From NCBI RefSeq assembly GCF_032191775.1, contig NZ_CP132507.1, forward strand, positions 1,513,001-1,577,000: a stretch of 64,000 nucleotides of DNA, given 5' to 3'. Positions within the stretch are counted from its first letter, which is position 1. Every line of letters begins with the position of its first letter. Of the stretch, positions 1 through 9,446 are shown one piece after another. The position numbers and the translations under genes were made by a program. The notes beneath the pieces are model-generated. The model saw nothing but the letters and a program-made list of their open reading frames with translations. It was not told the DNA's origin and made no database searches. Source of the stretch: Rhodoferax mekongensis (lineage in GTDB: Bacteria; Pseudomonadota; Gammaproteobacteria; Burkholderiales; Burkholderiaceae_C).

Positions 1-482
1 TTGAGGTCCTCGAATACCAGCATCCATCTGTTGATGTGCGAGAAGCGCTTGATGAAACTTGTGCCATGGCCAGTGTAGCGAGCATTGCCGAATATGAGTG
101 TGCTGTCGGGACGCGTCTGCACAAAGGCGTGGATGTCCTGCAGTACGTCAGAATCGTGAAGCTGGTCGCCCGAATTCAGGAAGTAGAGCCATTCGCCCTC
201 TGCGAGTCGGATGGCCTTGTTCATTGCATCGTAGATGCCGGCATCGGGCTGGGACTGAACGCGTTTGTTGGGGATCGCTACGCGCTCGACTTCAGCGAGC
301 GTGCCATCGCTTGAGGCGCCATCGACCACCAGCCATTCGTAGTCGTCAAACGACTGCGCAGCCAGCGAGTTGCCCGTCTCGCGAATCGAATCCTGCGCGT
401 TCCAGCAGACGGTGATGATGGAAAAGCAAGGGCGCTTGGTTTTGCCGGGCGCACGCTGGGGAAAGGTGGGTACGGAAGTCAT
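1..482 (-). CDS. Glycosyltransferase family 2, C-terminus cut by window edge
   Basis: Leftward open frame from an ATG at 482 that runs off the window start without a stop, so about 160 N-terminal residues are visible. The translation has the GT-A fold signature of family 2 glycosyltransferases: FSIITVCWNA near the N-terminus, a VVDGASSDGT nucleotide-binding segment and a later PDAGIYDAMNKA followed by NSGD. This arrangement resembles WcaA/WcaE-like enzymes of colanic-acid-type clusters. It starts 7 nt after the polymerase gene stop and is the last visible gene of the leftward polysaccharide run, so it probably adds a sugar to the lipid-linked repeat unit at the inner membrane. Donor and acceptor cannot be told from sequence. 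Confidence 0.85.
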   Translation of the reverse strand, partial: MTSVPTFPQRAPGKTKRPCFSIITVCWNAQDSIRETGNSLAAQSFDDYEWLVVDGASSDGTLAEVERVAIPNKRVQSQPDAGIYDAMNKAIRLAEGEWLYFLNSGDQLHDSDVLQDIHAFVQTRPDSTLIFGNARYTGHGTSFIKRFSHINRWMLVFEDL

Positions 483-489
483 GGAAGGA

Positions 490-1944
490 CTAGGAAGGGG
501 TGGACGCGCACTCGGGCTCTGCGCACCGCACTGTTGCCTCCGAGGCAGGGGGAGCGGGGAAACTACCGACGCATAGCGCAAGCAGGAACATCTGCGTAAG
601 GAATTCGCTCTGGAACGGGTTATCCATCTTTAGAGGCACTTCGGTGATACCGCGAAAAACGATAAAAAGGAATAGGCCAATTGAGACTCCCCGGGTGCAC
701 CGGTTAGCGCGCCAAGCAAAAAGACCAAAGGCTGCCAGGTAGATGATCAAAGTGACCAGACCGACGATGCCCGCAGAGCCCAGCGTCTGGATGTACTGGT
801 TGTGCGCATGGGTGAATTGCAGGCCGGTCTTGTTCCGAAACTCTATGCCCCAGAGCCCGGGGCCATAGCCGAATGCCGGGTTGTCAGCGAGCGCTTGGAA
901 GGTCGCGGTCCAGATTTGGGTACGTCCCGTCAAGGTACCGAACTGGTTATTGTCGAAGAAATCGGCAAGGCGGTCACCGATCGAGCCGCCGCTGAGCGAG
1001 GAGTACAGCACAAAGGCCGCAATCGCTGCGGCGCCTCCTACGGCCAGTGTGACCAGCTTGAGTGACCAACGTTGGTAGTGCATGGAGCCGCGCGCGACTA
1101 GCAGGCGTTTGGAATCGAAGTACCAGAAATACAGCAGTGCGAGGCCGACGAGAAAGAACGAGGTCTTGGACTGGGTCAGAGCCAGCGCTAGACCGGCCAC
1201 GGCCCAGCTCAGGGCGTTGAGCGAGGTCCGCGCAAAGGGCTGCAGGCGTAGGCAGCCCAGCAACACCAAGCACAGCGGCGCCAGGGTGTTCGGATGGGTT
1301 GCGAAGCCGTAGAAGCGCAGCGTGGCGCCGGGAATGATGCCGGCGCGGTAGTTGGTTTCTGCCACGAGCGTTGGGTTGATGGCTAGCCAGAGCAGGGACA
1401 GCGCGAGAAAGCCCAGCAGCGTGTTTCTGGTCCAGCGCAGAATCTGAACGGTCTCCCCCTGTGCATAGGCGAAGATGGCCATGAAAATGGGCAGCGCATA
1501 GAGCGTCTGGTGGGTGAACCCACGGGCGGTGCCCAGCAGCGCGGGCATCATGTTCGATCCTAGGATATAGAACAGGGCAGCCCATACCAAGCCCTTGCCT
1601 TTCGCGTGCCGATAGTCCTTTTTTAAGTAATACCTGACTAGGCGCTCGGCAGCTATACCGAGACAGAGTAAGGTTAGGCCTCTGGAAATCCAATTGCCAG
1701 ATTCGGCCGCGCTCAGATCGATTTCAAATGGCGAGTCAGCCATGCGGGTGAGGTCGCGTCCGCCCAAGATGACGGCCGTCGCCATGGCCAGAGGCACTCC
1801 CACGAAATACACGCCCAGGAGTTCCATTCGCGTATTGGAGCCCAGATGGACGAAGCTCGCGAAGCCCAGCACTAGCGCCAGCGCGAACAACATTGCGCCT
1901 GCAAGCAATGGCCAAGAGCGCAGGACGGTGTCGATTTCGCTCAT
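490..1944 (-). CDS. O-antigen ligase / Wzy-like polysaccharide polymerase
   Basis: A 484-residue protein with many hydrophobic segments. A large loop near residues 340-410 contains the THAHNQYIQTLGSAG stretch characteristic of the O-antigen ligase/polymerase (Wzy_C, ExoQ-like) family. Members polymerise or ligate lipid-linked repeat units on the periplasmic face of the inner membrane. The ATG at 1944 overlaps the stop of the upstream flippase gene by 4 nt, which suggests translational coupling. Placed next to a Wzx-like flippase and chain-length proteins, polymerase is the better guess than ligase. Polymerase specificity is unknown. Confidence 0.8.
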   Translation of the reverse strand: MSEIDTVLRSWPLLAGAMLFALALVLGFASFVHLGSNTRMELLGVYFVGVPLAMATAVILGGRDLTRMADSPFEIDLSAAESGNWISRGLTLLCLGIAAERLVRYYLKKDYRHAKGKGLVWAALFYILGSNMMPALLGTARGFTHQTLYALPIFMAIFAYAQGETVQILRWTRNTLLGFLALSLLWLAINPTLVAETNYRAGIIPGATLRFYGFATHPNTLAPLCLVLLGCLRLQPFARTSLNALSWAVAGLALALTQSKTSFFLVGLALLYFWYFDSKRLLVARGSMHYQRWSLKLVTLAVGGAAAIAAFVLYSSLSGGSIGDRLADFFDNNQFGTLTGRTQIWTATFQALADNPAFGYGPGLWGIEFRNKTGLQFTHAHNQYIQTLGSAGIVGLVTLIIYLAAFGLFAWRANRCTRGVSIGLFLFIVFRGITEVPLKMDNPFQSEFLTQMFLLALCVGSFPAPPASEATVRCAEPECASTPS

Positions 1945-3482
1945 GTCTGGCCCGAGTTCATACGCTTAAGGATGGGATGCGCCCATTGCGGTGCACGTGC
2001 GCTCAGGCGCTGCAAGATAGCCGCCAGGGTACGTGGAATGAGGCTGGGGACCATCAGAACAGCCAGCACCATGGTACCGGCGAAGACCAGTCCCCCGATG
2101 ACGAGCCGCAGCAGTGCGAGGACATGCAGCGCAGCGAGTTGCGTCTCGACCAGCCAGGCGACAACGCCGGTGCAGGCGCTCAGAACCAATGCGGGCAGAA
2201 TTGCCAGCGCGAACTGCCGGGCGCCGATCTGCAGCGTCTGGCAGGCCAACATCATTATCGTCACGGTTCTTAGGCAGAAGGCGACGGCGGCCACTTGCGC
2301 TACTGCTAGCGAAGAATGTTTGGCGGCCAGCCCCATGGACACTGCGGAGAGCAGGATGAACGGGATCTGAACGCTGGCCTCGACGGACTTGCGCCCCGTA
2401 TTCCACAGCACAGGGGTGGAGATGCCCCAAAGTAGTTGCAGCGGTGCCATGAGGCAGAACACCTGAGCAAACGCGCCCGATGCGCTCCACTGGGCGCCAT
2501 AGACGACAAGAACGAGCGGGTGCGCCAGCATGTAGGCGCAGACAAAGGCCGGCAGGACTAGCAGCGATATTGCCCGAACAAGTTCCAAGTAGGCCTCCCG
2601 CATGCGTGGCTTGTCGGCGTCCATGCGCGCCATTGAAGAAAAGACCGTTGATTGGAGATTCTGATAGAGCGCACCGATCGGGGCGAAGATCAGGTTGTAG
2701 GCAGCCGAATAGTGGCCCAAGCTCTGGACATTGAAGGTGCGTCCGACGATGAGCTTGTCGATCGAGCCACCACACCAGTTGATGAGGTTAGTCGCCAGCA
2801 CGGTGCCGCCGAAAGCAAGGTGTTCGCCGCGCTTCCGAAAGGAGAAATCCAGCCGGAACGCATGGCGTGTGTTGCGATACAGCATAAGGAAATTGACCAG
2901 TGCCTGCGTAAGGTAGGCTGCGACCAAGGCGTAGGCCGAGGCCAGAAAGATGGCGCACAGCATCCCGACAATCGCGAAGCCCACGACATAGCCACCCAAA
3001 TTGGCAAGTTGTATTGTGCGGTAGTCGAGGTTGCGCCGCAGCAGGCTCACTGAGACCGATGCCACGGAATTGATGACGAAAACAGGGGCCATGGTCTTAA
3101 AGATGAGCGATGCCTCTGGCGCACCAAAGAATAGCGCCAAATAGTCCGAGCCGGCCACGACGCCAAACGCAATCAGGCCTGACATCATGAGATTGATGCC
3201 TAGCGCGAATGCGATGTCGTCATTGTCGATGGTCTGCTGCTGCACCAGACGCGTCGAGATGCCCATATCTGCGAAGTAGCTCGCCAGCCCCATGACCATG
3301 ATGCCCATGGCGAAAAGACCAAATGCACTTGGGCCTAGGAAGCGGGCCATCGCCCCTTGTACGACCAGCGTCAGAGCGATTTTCAGGAGATTGGCAAACA
3401 CTCCCCAGCTAAAAGCGACTGCCGTTTTGTGTCCCAAGCTGGACTTTGAGGCCGATGCATCGTTTTGCTCATTTCCTGTCAT
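1941..3482 (-). CDS. Wzx-like polysaccharide flippase (MATE/MOP superfamily)
   Basis: About 513 residues, hydrophobic through most of the length, with the N-terminal pattern KTAVAFSWGVFANLLKIAL and paired helices typical of WzxC-type oligosaccharide flippases. It should move undecaprenyl-linked repeat units to the periplasm. I chose the ATG at 3482. A GTG at 3506 would add eight residues, and neither has an obvious Shine-Dalgarno sequence. The 3' end overlaps the polymerase gene by 4 nt. About 50 nt separate it from fcl upstream. Family assignment is secure; the substrate is inferred from the neighbouring GDP-fucose genes. Confidence 0.82.
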   Translation of the reverse strand: MTGNEQNDASASKSSLGHKTAVAFSWGVFANLLKIALTLVVQGAMARFLGPSAFGLFAMGIMVMGLASYFADMGISTRLVQQQTIDNDDIAFALGINLMMSGLIAFGVVAGSDYLALFFGAPEASLIFKTMAPVFVINSVASVSVSLLRRNLDYRTIQLANLGGYVVGFAIVGMLCAIFLASAYALVAAYLTQALVNFLMLYRNTRHAFRLDFSFRKRGEHLAFGGTVLATNLINWCGGSIDKLIVGRTFNVQSLGHYSAAYNLIFAPIGALYQNLQSTVFSSMARMDADKPRMREAYLELVRAISLLVLPAFVCAYMLAHPLVLVVYGAQWSASGAFAQVFCLMAPLQLLWGISTPVLWNTGRKSVEASVQIPFILLSAVSMGLAAKHSSLAVAQVAAVAFCLRTVTIMMLACQTLQIGARQFALAILPALVLSACTGVVAWLVETQLAALHVLALLRLVIGGLVFAGTMVLAVLMVPSLIPRTLAAILQRLSARAPQWAHPILKRMNSGQT

Positions 3483-3536
3483 AGGGCGGGCGCGCGCAAA
3501 GACCACACTGGAGAGATGCCGAACACGTCTTCATGC

Positions 3537-4484
3537 CTATTCTTGTTTGGCGATGGTGGCCATGAAGTCGCGGTAGGCCAGGGCGATGCCCTCTTCGAGC
3601 GTGACTTTGGGTGCCCAGCCGAGTTTCCGTAGCCGCGAAGAGTCCATGAGCTTGCGCGGCGTGCCGTCGGGCTTGCTCGTGTCGAAGACGATCTCACCTT
3701 CGAAACCCACGACCTTCATGACGGTCTCGGCGAGTTCGCCGATGCTGACATCGCTGCCTGAGCCGATGTTGATGAGGGTGTCGGTATGTTGGTTCTCAAA
3801 CAGAAACACACAGGCATCTGCCAGATCATCAACATAGAGGAATTCTCGCAGCGGCTGACCGCTACCCCAGACCACGTACTGCTTATCACCACGCAGTTTG
3901 GCTTCGTGCGCCTTGCGGATTAGTGCAGGCAGCACATGACTGTTGGCCAGGTCGTAGTTGTCGTTGGGACCGTACAGATTGGTCGGCATAACGCTGATGT
4001 ATTCGCGTTTATGCTGTGCGCTATAGGCTTCGCACATTTTTATGCCAGCGATCTTCGCGATCGCATAGGGCTCGTTGGTGGACTCGAGTAGACCGGTCAG
4101 CAGGTACTCTTCCTTGATGGGCTGCGGCGCCAGCTTGGGATAAATGCAACTAGATCCCAGGAACATGAGCTTCTGCACGTCGGCAAGATGCGCACCGTGG
4201 ATGAGGTTGTTCTGAATAAGCAGGTTCTGATAGAGGAAGTCCGCGCGGTAGATATTGTTAGCGTGGATTCCGCCTACTTTAGCTGCCGCGATGAAGACAT
4301 AGGCAGGCTGGTGCTGCGCTAGGTACCTTTCAACTGGGGCCTGCTGCGTAAGGTCCAGCTCGGCGCGGTAGGGCGCAAGAACCTTGGTGTAGCCTCCTGC
4401 CCGAAGTCGGCGCACTAGGGCACTGCCAACCATGCCGCGTGCACCAGCCACGAAAATGGGCGCGTCTTTTGCAATCGTTGCCAT
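3537..4484 (-). CDS. fcl: GDP-L-fucose synthase
   Basis: A 315-residue short-chain dehydrogenase/reductase with an N-terminal NADP-binding GARGMVGSAL motif and a catalytic YAIAK (YxxxK) motif. It also has conserved segments of the WcaG/Fcl family such as NLYGPNDNYD and the PREF-type LREFLYVDDLA. It converts GDP-4-keto-6-deoxymannose to GDP-L-fucose by epimerisation and reduction in the cytoplasm. It follows gmd by only 3 nt, so the two steps from GDP-mannose to GDP-fucose are encoded together. GDP-mannose would come from manC at the far side of the locus. Length is normal for the family. Confidence 0.95.
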   Translation of the reverse strand: MATIAKDAPIFVAGARGMVGSALVRRLRAGGYTKVLAPYRAELDLTQQAPVERYLAQHQPAYVFIAAAKVGGIHANNIYRADFLYQNLLIQNNLIHGAHLADVQKLMFLGSSCIYPKLAPQPIKEEYLLTGLLESTNEPYAIAKIAGIKMCEAYSAQHKREYISVMPTNLYGPNDNYDLANSHVLPALIRKAHEAKLRGDKQYVVWGSGQPLREFLYVDDLADACVFLFENQHTDTLINIGSGSDVSIGELAETVMKVVGFEGEIVFDTSKPDGTPRKLMDSSRLRKLGWAPKVTLEEGIALAYRDFMATIAKQE

Positions 4485-4487
4485 GGC

Positions 4488-5603
4488 TTACTCGTGGTGG
4501 TCGTAGGTTTGGAAGCCGGCCAGCTTGACCAGCGCATCGCGCTTGGCGGCCGTAAAGTCGGCTTGCACCATTTCAGCCACCAGCTCTTGCAGGCTGGTCG
4601 TGGGCACCCAGCCCAACTTTTCCTTGGCCTTGGCGGGGTCGCCCAGCAGGGTCTCCACTTCGGTAGGGCGGTAGTAGCGGGGGTCTACCTTCACAATCAC
4701 ATCGCCCACCTTGCACTTGGCATCCGTACCGGTCACGGCCACCACGGTGCCGATTTCGTTTTCTGCCTCGCCGCTCCATGCGAGCTTGACGCCCAACTCG
4801 GCCGCTGCAAACTCGACAAACTGGCGCACGCTGTATTGCACGCCGGTGGCAATCACAAAGTCTTCTGCCTTGTCTTGCTGCAGCATCAGCCATTGCATTT
4901 CTACATAGTCGCGGGCGTGGCCCCAGTCGCGCAGGGCGCTCAGGTTGCCCAGGTACAGGCAGTCTTGCAGGCCCAGCGCAATGCGGCTGATGGCGCGGGT
5001 GATCTTGCGGGTGACGAAGGTTTCGCCGCGCAGCGGGCTTTCGTGGTTAAACAAGATGCCGTTGCAAGCGTAAATGCCATAGGCCTCGCGGTAGTTCACC
5101 GTGATCCAGTAGGCATACATCTTGGCCACCGCATAGGGGCTGCGGGGGTAGAAGGGGGTGGTTTCCTTCTGCGGAATCTCTTGCACCAGGCCATACAGCT
5201 CAGAGGTAGACGCTTGGTAAAAGCGTGTTTTTTTCTCCAGGCCCAAGATGCGAATAGCTTCCAGAATACGCAAGGTGCCCATGCCGTCGGCGTCTGCGGT
5301 GTACTCGGGCGATTCAAACGACACGGCCACATGGCTCATGGCGCCCAAGTTGTAAATTTCGTCCGGCTGCACCTGCTGAATGATGCGGATCAGGTTGCTG
5401 CTGTCGGTCAGGTCGCCATAGTGCAGGGTGAACTGCCGCTCAGATACATGGGGGTCTTGGTACAGGTGGTCGATACGGTCAGTGTTAAAGCTGGACGCGC
5501 GGCGTTTGATGCCGTGCACCTCATAGCCTTTTTTGAGCAAGAGCTCTGCCAAATAAGAACCGTCTTGGCCGGTTACGCCGGTGATGAGTGCTACTTTTTT
5601 CAT
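4488..5603 (-). CDS. gmd: GDP-mannose 4,6-dehydratase
   Basis: A 371-residue SDR enzyme with the [15 protein letters not shown] cofactor motif at residues 8-22, RRASSFNT and the catalytic YAVAK motif. It is a close match to the Gmd family, which oxidises C4 and dehydrates GDP-D-mannose to GDP-4-keto-6-deoxy-D-mannose. The ATG at 5603 lies 9 nt after the epsI stop, so it is probably part of the same leftward transcript. With fcl downstream it commits GDP-mannose to GDP-L-fucose, which predicts a fucose-containing exopolysaccharide similar in spirit to colanic acid. Confidence 0.96.
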   Translation of the reverse strand: MKKVALITGVTGQDGSYLAELLLKKGYEVHGIKRRASSFNTDRIDHLYQDPHVSERQFTLHYGDLTDSSNLIRIIQQVQPDEIYNLGAMSHVAVSFESPEYTADADGMGTLRILEAIRILGLEKKTRFYQASTSELYGLVQEIPQKETTPFYPRSPYAVAKMYAYWITVNYREAYGIYACNGILFNHESPLRGETFVTRKITRAISRIALGLQDCLYLGNLSALRDWGHARDYVEMQWLMLQQDKAEDFVIATGVQYSVRQFVEFAAAELGVKLAWSGEAENEIGTVVAVTGTDAKCKVGDVIVKVDPRYYRPTEVETLLGDPAKAKEKLGWVPTTSLQELVAEMVQADFTAAKRDALVKLAGFQTYDHHE

Positions 5604-5612
5604 AGTGTTTGC

Positions 5613-6290
5613 TTACAAAAGGCCCGATAAAAATTGACGTTGTGGGGGTTGGATGGCGTCCAGCAGTTCGCTGATGAATTGCGCTTGCAATTCATAGGCC
5701 ATGGGTGTGTTGCTGTTAATGCTCGAGACTCGAAAAATCAAGCCATCCGGAATTTGACCACGGAAGCCGTAACGCAATTGCTCCAGTTTGCGGGCAGTGC
5801 CGCCCTGAACTGCTTGGTTGCCGATTGTCGTCCAATAGGTGAGGGGTTCTTTGCGCTGCCCCAGTTCGGTTTGCAGGCGCCTGACAGGAATGTTTCCGTG
5901 CTTGGTGGATAGCAGGGTGTTGCCACTGCCATTGACTTTGAAGCCTTGGGCGGGGTAACACACATCGGGAATATGGAGTGCCAGCCCATCGCTTTGATTT
6001 TCTCCATAGGCAATCGACAGCATGACCATGGAACCTTGGTCATTGACGTAGGTGCGGGTCAGGATTTGGGAGTAAAGGCTGTTGAGCAACTCAGTCTGCT
6101 GGGGGTTGATCACTTGCCCTGCTGACATTTGCAGTTGGCGCCATGTTCCAAAGTTGGCTGGAACGATGGCCTCAAGCTTGGGATTGCCCCGAGTTTTGGC
6201 CATGAGTTCTGTGGGCCTGCTCGCGTGTGCAACCCAGGCGGCAAGCACCATGAGCACCAGCATCAAAAGGGTTTTGAATTGCAGCTTCAT
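5613..6290 (-). CDS. epsI: Exosortase B-associated protein EpsI
   Basis: A 225-residue protein with one N-terminal hydrophobic segment (residues 6-22, LLMLVLMVLAAWVAHAS) that should act as a signal anchor, followed by a periplasmic domain. The domain contains motifs of the EpsI/exosortase C-terminal family: FGTWRQ, RTYVNDQGSMVMLSIAYG and HIPDVCYPAQGF with a conserved cysteine. It overlaps the exosortase gene by 4 nt, as in other XrtB loci. Its biochemical role is not established; it is always tied to exosortase and polysaccharide export genes. Confidence 0.88.
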   Translation of the reverse strand: MKLQFKTLLMLVLMVLAAWVAHASRPTELMAKTRGNPKLEAIVPANFGTWRQLQMSAGQVINPQQTELLNSLYSQILTRTYVNDQGSMVMLSIAYGENQSDGLALHIPDVCYPAQGFKVNGSGNTLLSTKHGNIPVRRLQTELGQRKEPLTYWTTIGNQAVQGGTARKLEQLRYGFRGQIPDGLIFRVSSINSNTPMAYELQAQFISELLDAIQPPQRQFLSGLL

Positions 6291-7195
6291 ACAGCACCTT
6301 TGAGGGTTGAATGGCGCTGGCGTTTGAGCTGCTCGAAAGTGATGAGCAAGTTGTCAAAGCTGATGATCAGCAACAAGGCACTCAGGAACAAAACCATGCC
6401 GGCAAAGCCGTGCAAAAAGCCTTGGCCGGCTTCATCGCCAAAGTGGTAGGTGATCAGGCTGAGTGCCATCACGCGGATGACGTTGGCCGTAAACGAGATG
6501 GGGACGATCAGAATTGCCAAGCTCACGTTGCGAAACAGCGAGTCGCGGCGCACCAGATTGAGGTACAACAGGCCCAGTGCTTCCAGGGTGAGCAGGGTGT
6601 GCAGGCCAGCGCAGGCATCTGCCACCAGCAGCATGTACTGACCGATTTGCAGGATTACGCCATTGCGGCCTATGGGGTACCCCACCCAAAACAGCACATG
6701 CTCGGCCACATAGGACACCGCCATCTTCATGGGCATGGTAACCGTGTCGACCACGGCGCCGGGCAATGGCACCATGAACAGCATGAAGAACAGCGCAAAC
6801 CACTGCGCTTTGAGTGCTTGGGGGCCCAAGTTCAGTAGCGCAATGCCAATCAGCAGCCAGATGACGGAGCCGATTTCAAAAAGCAAGATGTCCTGCGATC
6901 GGCCAAGCGCATACAAAAGGAGACCAGACACGAAAAACACCCAGCCCCAGGCGCTGCCTTTGTTGCCGTAGCTGGCCTCCAGCATGGTGGGCCAGTTGCG
7001 GTAAATAAGCCAACACGAAATACCTAACACAATGGGGCCATGCATTTGTTCGTCTTTGGCCCAAATGCCCGTGAACAGCTCATAGAGGCTGGGCACATAG
7101 AGCACGGCCAGCCCGATGATGAGGGGTGACCAATGCACAAAAGACTCGCGCAAGCTGGGCTTGCCCGTGTAGACGTTGGGGGTAACGGAGCTCAC
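6287..7195 (-). CDS. xrtB: Exosortase B
   Basis: A 302-residue multi-pass membrane protein with eight or so hydrophobic segments. The family's putative active-site residues are visible: Cys195 in VADACAGLH, Arg241 in NVIRV and His262 in FLHGFAG, all near the periplasmic side. Exosortases are thought to cleave the PEP-CTERM tail of secreted proteins and transfer them to the cell surface. The start is a GTG at 7195; the nearby ATG at 7197 reads straight into a stop. It sits between epsG (11 nt upstream) and epsI (4 nt overlap), the standard XrtB arrangement. A PEP-CTERM substrate lies at 18.75 kb. Confidence 0.93.
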   Translation of the reverse strand: MSSVTPNVYTGKPSLRESFVHWSPLIIGLAVLYVPSLYELFTGIWAKDEQMHGPIVLGISCWLIYRNWPTMLEASYGNKGSAWGWVFFVSGLLLYALGRSQDILLFEIGSVIWLLIGIALLNLGPQALKAQWFALFFMLFMVPLPGAVVDTVTMPMKMAVSYVAEHVLFWVGYPIGRNGVILQIGQYMLLVADACAGLHTLLTLEALGLLYLNLVRRDSLFRNVSLAILIVPISFTANVIRVMALSLITYHFGDEAGQGFLHGFAGMVLFLSALLLIISFDNLLITFEQLKRQRHSTLKGAV

Positions 7196-7206
7196 ATCAA
7201 TACCTG

Positions 7207-8058
7207 TCAGGCGTCATTCAACACGGAGCCAACCAACGCCACGCCGCTATCCTGCAGGCGTTGGCCAAGTTGGCTGGCCAGCGGTACCAGGCTGTTGTTT
7301 TTGCGGGCTACCAACAGGGCAGCGCCCGCACGAGCGGCGGTGATTTCTGCGTCTGCAAATTCGGCGCCGGCAGGTGTATCGATGATGATCACATCAAACT
7401 GCTGGCTGGCAATACGCAACAGGTCGCCAAAAGCCGGGCGGCCCAGTAGCTCTTGCGGGTTGGGGGGCGTGGCACCCGCTGGCAGCACCGCCAAGCCCGG
7501 CAGCCCCGGGATGAGTTGGGCTACTTCAAGCCCTGCCCGGTTAGCCAAAATGGCAGACAAGCCTGCGCTCTTGCCCAGCTTGAACAAACTGTGCTGGCTG
7601 CGCTCGGGTTTGGAGCGCATGTCGGCATCGATCAACAATGTTCGCTCACCTTGTTGGGCAAAAACGATAGCGAGGTTGGCGGCCACAAAGCTGCGGCCTT
7701 CGCCGCTGCCAGGGCTCACAATGGCCATGACCTTGCGGGCGGGGTCGGTGTTAAACCAGCGCAGCATGAGTTGGCTGCGCACCGCGCGCAGGTTTTCGCC
7801 CACGCGGCTGAAGGGTTTGTAGGCTGCCACCAACTCGGGGCTGACGGTTTGGTCCTGGTCGCTGAGGTAGGCGTAGTCGAATTGTTTGCTCAGGGCAAAG
7901 TCAATGTCGTCTTTGCTCAGTACCTTCAGGGCCAAGGCGGCCTTGCCGAACTGCACCTGGTCCTTACGCTGTCGCTCGACGATGCGGGCTGCGTCTTCTG
8001 CCGTCAGGCGGCCGGTGGCGACCAGAATGTCGCCAATGGTTTTGGTATTGGCATTCAT
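7207..8058 (-). CDS. epsG: Chain-length determinant tyrosine kinase EpsG
   Basis: A 283-residue BY-kinase-like ATPase. The first 60 residues (IGDILVATGRLTAEDAARI) resemble the N-terminal domain of GspE/MshE-type ATPases, followed by a CpsD/CapB-like P-loop domain. The P-loop at 115-123 reads SPGSGEGRS, with Arg122 where Walker A normally has lysine, and Walker A' is LLIDAD at 142-147. It would regulate polymerisation and export of the exopolysaccharide with its membrane partner EpsF, whose gene overlaps by 4 nt. The C-terminus lacks a tyrosine cluster. Confidence 0.88.
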   Translation of the reverse strand: MNANTKTIGDILVATGRLTAEDAARIVERQRKDQVQFGKAALALKVLSKDDIDFALSKQFDYAYLSDQDQTVSPELVAAYKPFSRVGENLRAVRSQLMLRWFNTDPARKVMAIVSPGSGEGRSFVAANLAIVFAQQGERTLLIDADMRSKPERSQHSLFKLGKSAGLSAILANRAGLEVAQLIPGLPGLAVLPAGATPPNPQELLGRPAFGDLLRIASQQFDVIIIDTPAGAEFADAEITAARAGAALLVARKNNSLVPLASQLGQRLQDSGVALVGSVLNDA

Positions 8059-9431
8059 GCGCTTACTCCGATGGCGGTGCGTTTGAACATGCCCGATGCG
8101 GAGCTGATAGCGCCCAGCACAGGCAACTCCAGTGCTTCAACGAGGTCTTCTGTAGATCGGACCCTGCGGTTCAGGATCTCAAGAGTCAATGCCAAACCCA
8201 CCCCCAACAGCGTGCCCAGAAAAACGGACGCCAACACATTGATGAGCACACGTGGCTTGGAGGGGGTGGGTGGCGGGCTGGCGGGGTTCAGCACGGCGAT
8301 GTTGGTTTGGTTGGTTTGGCTCTCGATGTTGGTTTGTGAGGCACGTTGGCTCACGATCTCAAACGCCCGCTGAGCAGATTCAATATCACGGCGCAGCACG
8401 TTCAGCTCGTCGCGCTGCTTGTTGAGTTGCAACACACGGGCTTTTTGCGCGGCCAAGGCGCCTTGCAGCTGGGCTTCGCGCTGCTTGCCGACCTGGTAGG
8501 TCGTGTCAATCGACGCAGTGATCTTGCGGGTCTCTGCGTCCAGCTGGGCCTTGAGGGTGGCTAGTTCCGCCTCGGTGCGCTGAATTTGCGGATGGTTTTT
8601 GCCCAGATTGCCACTGGACTCGTTCAGCTTGGCTTCCAGGCGGGCGATGTCGGCCTTCAGGCCGTTGATGAGCGGGCTTTGCATGACCTCTGCAATGGTG
8701 TCGGCTTTGGCAGTCTGGCGTTTGCTGGAGCTGTCGGTAGTCAGTGCTTGTACGCCGGTGAGCTGGCTGCTGGTCTCATTGAGTTTGGCGGTTTCAAAGT
8801 CCATGCGCTCGTCGGCGGATGTAATGCCGTTGGCTTGCTGGTAGTCCGACAGCGCTTGCTGTGCGGCTTCGAGCTTGCCGCGGGCCGCTTTGGTTTGCTC
8901 GTCAAAGAAGGCCGCGAACTGGCGGGCAGGGGCTACACGCAGGTCGAGGTTGACGTCCATGTAGGCCTGGGCAAAGGCATTGGCGACTGCAGCTGCAAAC
9001 TCGGGGTCTGCACCGGTGTAGTTGATGCTGATGACGTTGCTTTCGCGGCTGGGCTTGACGTCCAGATTCTTCTGCAACAAATTGGCCAGCCAATCACGCA
9101 ACTGGCCCTTGCCTTGGGTGGCTTCTTGCCACTGGGCTTGGATAGCGGGGCTGGTGTCCATGCGCAGGTTTTTCACCACGGCTTGGGCTACGCGGTCACT
9201 GTTGATGATGTCTACCTGGGTGGCCATATAGCCTGGAGCCATCATGCCTTGCAGCATGAGGCCGCTGACCGGGTCGGGGGACTTGACGTCCACCACCACT
9301 GCAGCACTGGCGGTATATTGTTTGGGCAACAGCAGGCTCACCGTCACGGTGGTGGCCACCGTCAATACGAAGACGAGTAGCGCAACCGTCCAGCGTGCAC
9401 GCAAAATCAGCAGAAATTGTTGGAGTGTCAT
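8055..9431 (-). CDS. epsF: Chain-length determinant protein EpsF (Wzz-type)
   Basis: A 458-residue polysaccharide co-polymerase. It has an N-terminal transmembrane helix (residues about 14-35), a Wzz domain, a long coiled-coil rich in Gln, Glu and Ala (about 160-385), and a second membrane helix near residue 400 preceded by a proline-rich PASPPPTPSKP stretch typical of Wzz proteins. It sets chain length and links the cytoplasmic kinase EpsG to the outer-membrane exporter EpsE. The gene overlaps epsG by 4 nt and follows epsE by 15 nt. Confidence 0.9.
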   Translation of the reverse strand: MTLQQFLLILRARWTVALLVFVLTVATTVTVSLLLPKQYTASAAVVVDVKSPDPVSGLMLQGMMAPGYMATQVDIINSDRVAQAVVKNLRMDTSPAIQAQWQEATQGKGQLRDWLANLLQKNLDVKPSRESNVISINYTGADPEFAAAVANAFAQAYMDVNLDLRVAPARQFAAFFDEQTKAARGKLEAAQQALSDYQQANGITSADERMDFETAKLNETSSQLTGVQALTTDSSSKRQTAKADTIAEVMQSPLINGLKADIARLEAKLNESSGNLGKNHPQIQRTEAELATLKAQLDAETRKITASIDTTYQVGKQREAQLQGALAAQKARVLQLNKQRDELNVLRRDIESAQRAFEIVSQRASQTNIESQTNQTNIAVLNPASPPPTPSKPRVLINVLASVFLGTLLGVGLALTLEILNRRVRSTEDLVEALELPVLGAISSASGMFKRTAIGVSA

Positions 9432-9446
9432 GGTCAGGAGCCTTCT

